7,398 nt of DNA from Planctomycetota bacterium. Its GTDB lineage: Bacteria > Planctomycetota > Planctomycetia > Isosphaerales > Isosphaeraceae. The translations under genes and the position numbers were made by a program. This document shows positions 6,253 through 7,398 of this stretch, piece after piece. The stretch spans positions 1 through 7,398 of the forward strand of contig JAKBCQ010000111.1 of the NCBI GenBank assembly GCA_021807585.1, given 5' to 3'. A model generated the notes under the pieces. That model was not told the origin of the DNA. It made no database searches and saw nothing but the letters and a program-made list of their open reading frames with translations. Within the stretch, counting starts at the first letter, position 1. Each line of letters starts with the position of its first letter.

Positions 6253-6927
6253 TCAAGAAGGCGAGGCGATGTGGTCGCCGGATCGGATCGCGTCGATCAA
6301 GCTCGATAAGGCGGATTCAAGCCTTTGGAAGGATCTGAGTTTACGGGATCGAATGAAATCGATATTAATTAGTTGTGTTAAACTCGCCTGGTCAAGGACT
6401 TGATCGTATCCTCCCTCAATGATGGTTCCAAGAGCTCCCTTCGCATTCCGAGGATTGACTTCGAGATCGCCATCGGGTGCTTTCGCCTGAGCGTTTACGC
6501 TTCGACCGTCGGGTAATTTTTTACCAGCCAAAGATTCTATTCCTGCGACAAGCCAAGTTTCATATTCTTGAACGGCGAAAACGATTGCGACGGAGAACAT
6601 TTTTCCCGCACCGACTTCTTTCGCCGCCTCGGCAAGCGATTTAGCTACCTCGGCAGCACAAAAATCTTCGCCGGACACTTTTTTTATATCACCGTCGAGA
6701 ATCACAAGAACCCCTCCTGTATTTTCCTTTTTCATGCACGATTTTAACTTTTTTTTCCATCCGGAATAATTCTCTTTAATCATGTTGTTAACAGATCCGA
6801 TTTCGAATGGATTTTCATCAATCGATAGGTTATTCCAGCCTTCTTGATCGGTGATCAATCGCCTGATAAGAACCGGAACGGCTTTTACATCTCCTTGGCC
6901 TTCGACGAACAATACGAGACGTTTCAT
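6253..6927 (-). CDS. DUF4276 family TOPRIM-like protein
   Basis: The 224-residue product matches the DUF4276 pattern, a TOPRIM-like fold related to the nuclease partners of OLD-type ATPases. The first strand reads LVLFVEGQGD with the conserved Glu at residue 9; a second strand ends in the acidic pair LVILDGD (Asp78, Asp80), which would hold the metal ion; then VQEYETWL (Glu121, Glu123, Trp125), NPRNAKGAL (158-166) and a C-terminal RSRKLRSFQRLESAL (193-207). Length is normal for the family. The likely role is Mg2+-dependent nucleic-acid cleavage or nicking controlled by the ATPase next to it, but no activity is shown by sequence alone. The ATG at 6927 overlaps the ATPase stop (ATGA), and AAGAGG lies 10 nt upstream, so the two are translated together. 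Codon use is more A/T-rich than in the left-hand operon, suggesting transfer. Confidence 0.85.
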   Translation of the reverse strand: MKRLVLFVEGQGDVKAVPVLIRRLITDQEGWNNLSIDENPFEIGSVNNMIKENYSGWKKKLKSCMKKENTGGVLVILDGDIKKVSGEDFCAAEVAKSLAEAAKEVGAGKMFSVAIVFAVQEYETWLVAGIESLAGKKLPDGRSVNAQAKAPDGDLEVNPRNAKGALGTIIEGGYDQVLDQASLTQLINIDFIRSRKLRSFQRLESALSSLIDAIRSGDHIASPS

Positions 6928-7398
6928 ACGCCGACCGCCTCTTGTCGAATCCTCGCGGGATCGACCGTCAGCAGTTCACCCGGGGTAAGTAAGTGTTCTT
7001 GAACGGATTCTTTTTGCTCTTTGGCCATAAACCCGATTTTTGTCTCTCCCCCGATATTCTCGACCACCCGAATCTGATCGGCTTCAAAATGATTGAGCAA
7101 TTCGGGATTGTGCGTCGTCAAAATCACCTGCCCGCGACCCTGTTCGGGCGAAGCCTTAAATTCTCCCGCCAAAAGTTCGAGCGCATGCGGGTGAATACCG
7201 TCCTCGGGGTGCTCGAAAATCAAGGTTTGTTTGGGAGGGCGTTGATAAAGAGCGAGCAAGCGTGCATAGATACGTCGGAATCCGTCGGATTCCTGTGGAA
7301 GATCCAGTGTAAATGACTTATCCTGATATTTGTGTCCAACCACAACACTGGTCGGATTCTGAACGTCGTTTAACTCAACCAAAGAGATTGAAGGGTTC
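6924..7398 (-). CDS. ABC/AAA_21-type ATPase, C-terminal part (cut by window edge)
   Basis: The frame is open to the right edge, so the TTG at 7382 is not a real start; the N-terminal Walker A region lies outside the window. What is visible is the C-terminal half of an AAA_21/OLD-like ATPase: a signature-type motif ESDGFRRIYARLLALY (first codon near 7292), a Walker B strand TLIFEHPEDGIHP (about 7226-7188) of the E/D-x-P-E-x-G-hydrophobic-H-P kind, and the His-switch strand VILTTHNPELL. A tail of about 60 residues follows. Such ATPases pair with TOPRIM proteins (DUF4276, DUF4435, OLD) in conflict systems, and here the partner follows directly with a 4-nt overlap. The residue after the Walker B acid is His58 (codon 7211-7209, counting from 7382) where Glu is usual. 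AAA_21-like identity is confident; the exact subfamily is not. Confidence 0.88.
   Translation of the reverse strand, partial: NPSISLVELNDVQNPTSVVVGHKYQDKSFTLDLPQESDGFRRIYARLLALYQRPPKQTLIFEHPEDGIHPHALELLAGEFKASPEQGRGQVILTTHNPELLNHFEADQIRVVENIGGETKIGFMAKEQKESVQEHLLTPGELLTVDPARIRQEAVGV
6938..6943 (-). promoter_or_regulatory. Ribosome binding site of the DUF4276 gene
   Basis: AAGAGG lies 10 nt before the ATG at 6927, within the last codons of the ATPase gene. Spacing is slightly long, consistent with coupled translation through the ATGA overlap. Confidence 0.55.

Noticed and set aside
5807..6256. 149-codon minus-strand open frame
   Set aside because: Covers the dyads and the opposite strand of the small membrane gene; composition is not protein-like and the plus-strand frame has better start signals and two clean hydrophobic helices.
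1..7398. tRNA, rRNA, CRISPR array or insertion sequence
   Set aside because: No cloverleaf-like or rRNA-like stretch, no regularly spaced repeat series, and no transposase or terminal inverted repeats could be seen on either strand.

Overview
The window looks like a piece of a planctomycete chromosome, probably of the Isosphaeraceae/Gemmataceae type. The evidence is a paralogous gene set that is expanded in Planctomycetes (DUF1587/1595/1592/1588/1585 cytochrome-like proteins, Tat-exported DUF1552 proteins, exported ankyrin proteins) together with GC-rich coding sequence. The taxonomic call is inference from gene content, not a database match.

Layout from left to right. (a) 1-373: no intact recognised gene. 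It holds a possible start of a minus-strand gene leaving at the left edge (1-26), an AT-rich stretch that may carry its promoter, and a protein-like minus-strand fragment (329-75) with a discoidin-like stretch, probably a remnant. (b) 374-5663, all minus strand: a tightly packed operon in the order DUF1592-type diheme cytochrome c-like protein, DUF1552 Tat-signal protein, ankyrin-repeat protein. Both junctions are 4-nt ATGA stop/start overlaps, so the three products are probably made in fixed proportion and all act outside the cytoplasm. (c) 5664-6020: a divergent control region, AT-rich in the middle, with weak candidate promoters facing both ways and a row of three perfect dyads leading to a small plus-strand gene. 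(d) 6021-6221: a 66-residue two-helix membrane protein with a GTG start and a good ribosome binding site; its reading frame is open much further upstream, which would mislead start prediction. (e) 6253-7398, minus strand: an ABC/AAA_21-type ATPase (cut by the right edge) coupled by another ATGA overlap to a DUF4276 TOPRIM-like protein. This pair resembles OLD/PARIS/AbiL-like ATPase-TOPRIM conflict (anti-phage) modules.

The right-hand pair is visibly more AT-rich than the rest and lacks the hexamer CGATCG, which I counted about 29 times in the first 6.2 kb. This suggests separate, probably horizontal, origin. The two most interesting items are the exported cytochrome/DUF1552/ankyrin operon, whose function is undescribed, and the ATPase-TOPRIM pair, whose ATPase has His where the catalytic Glu after Walker B is expected.
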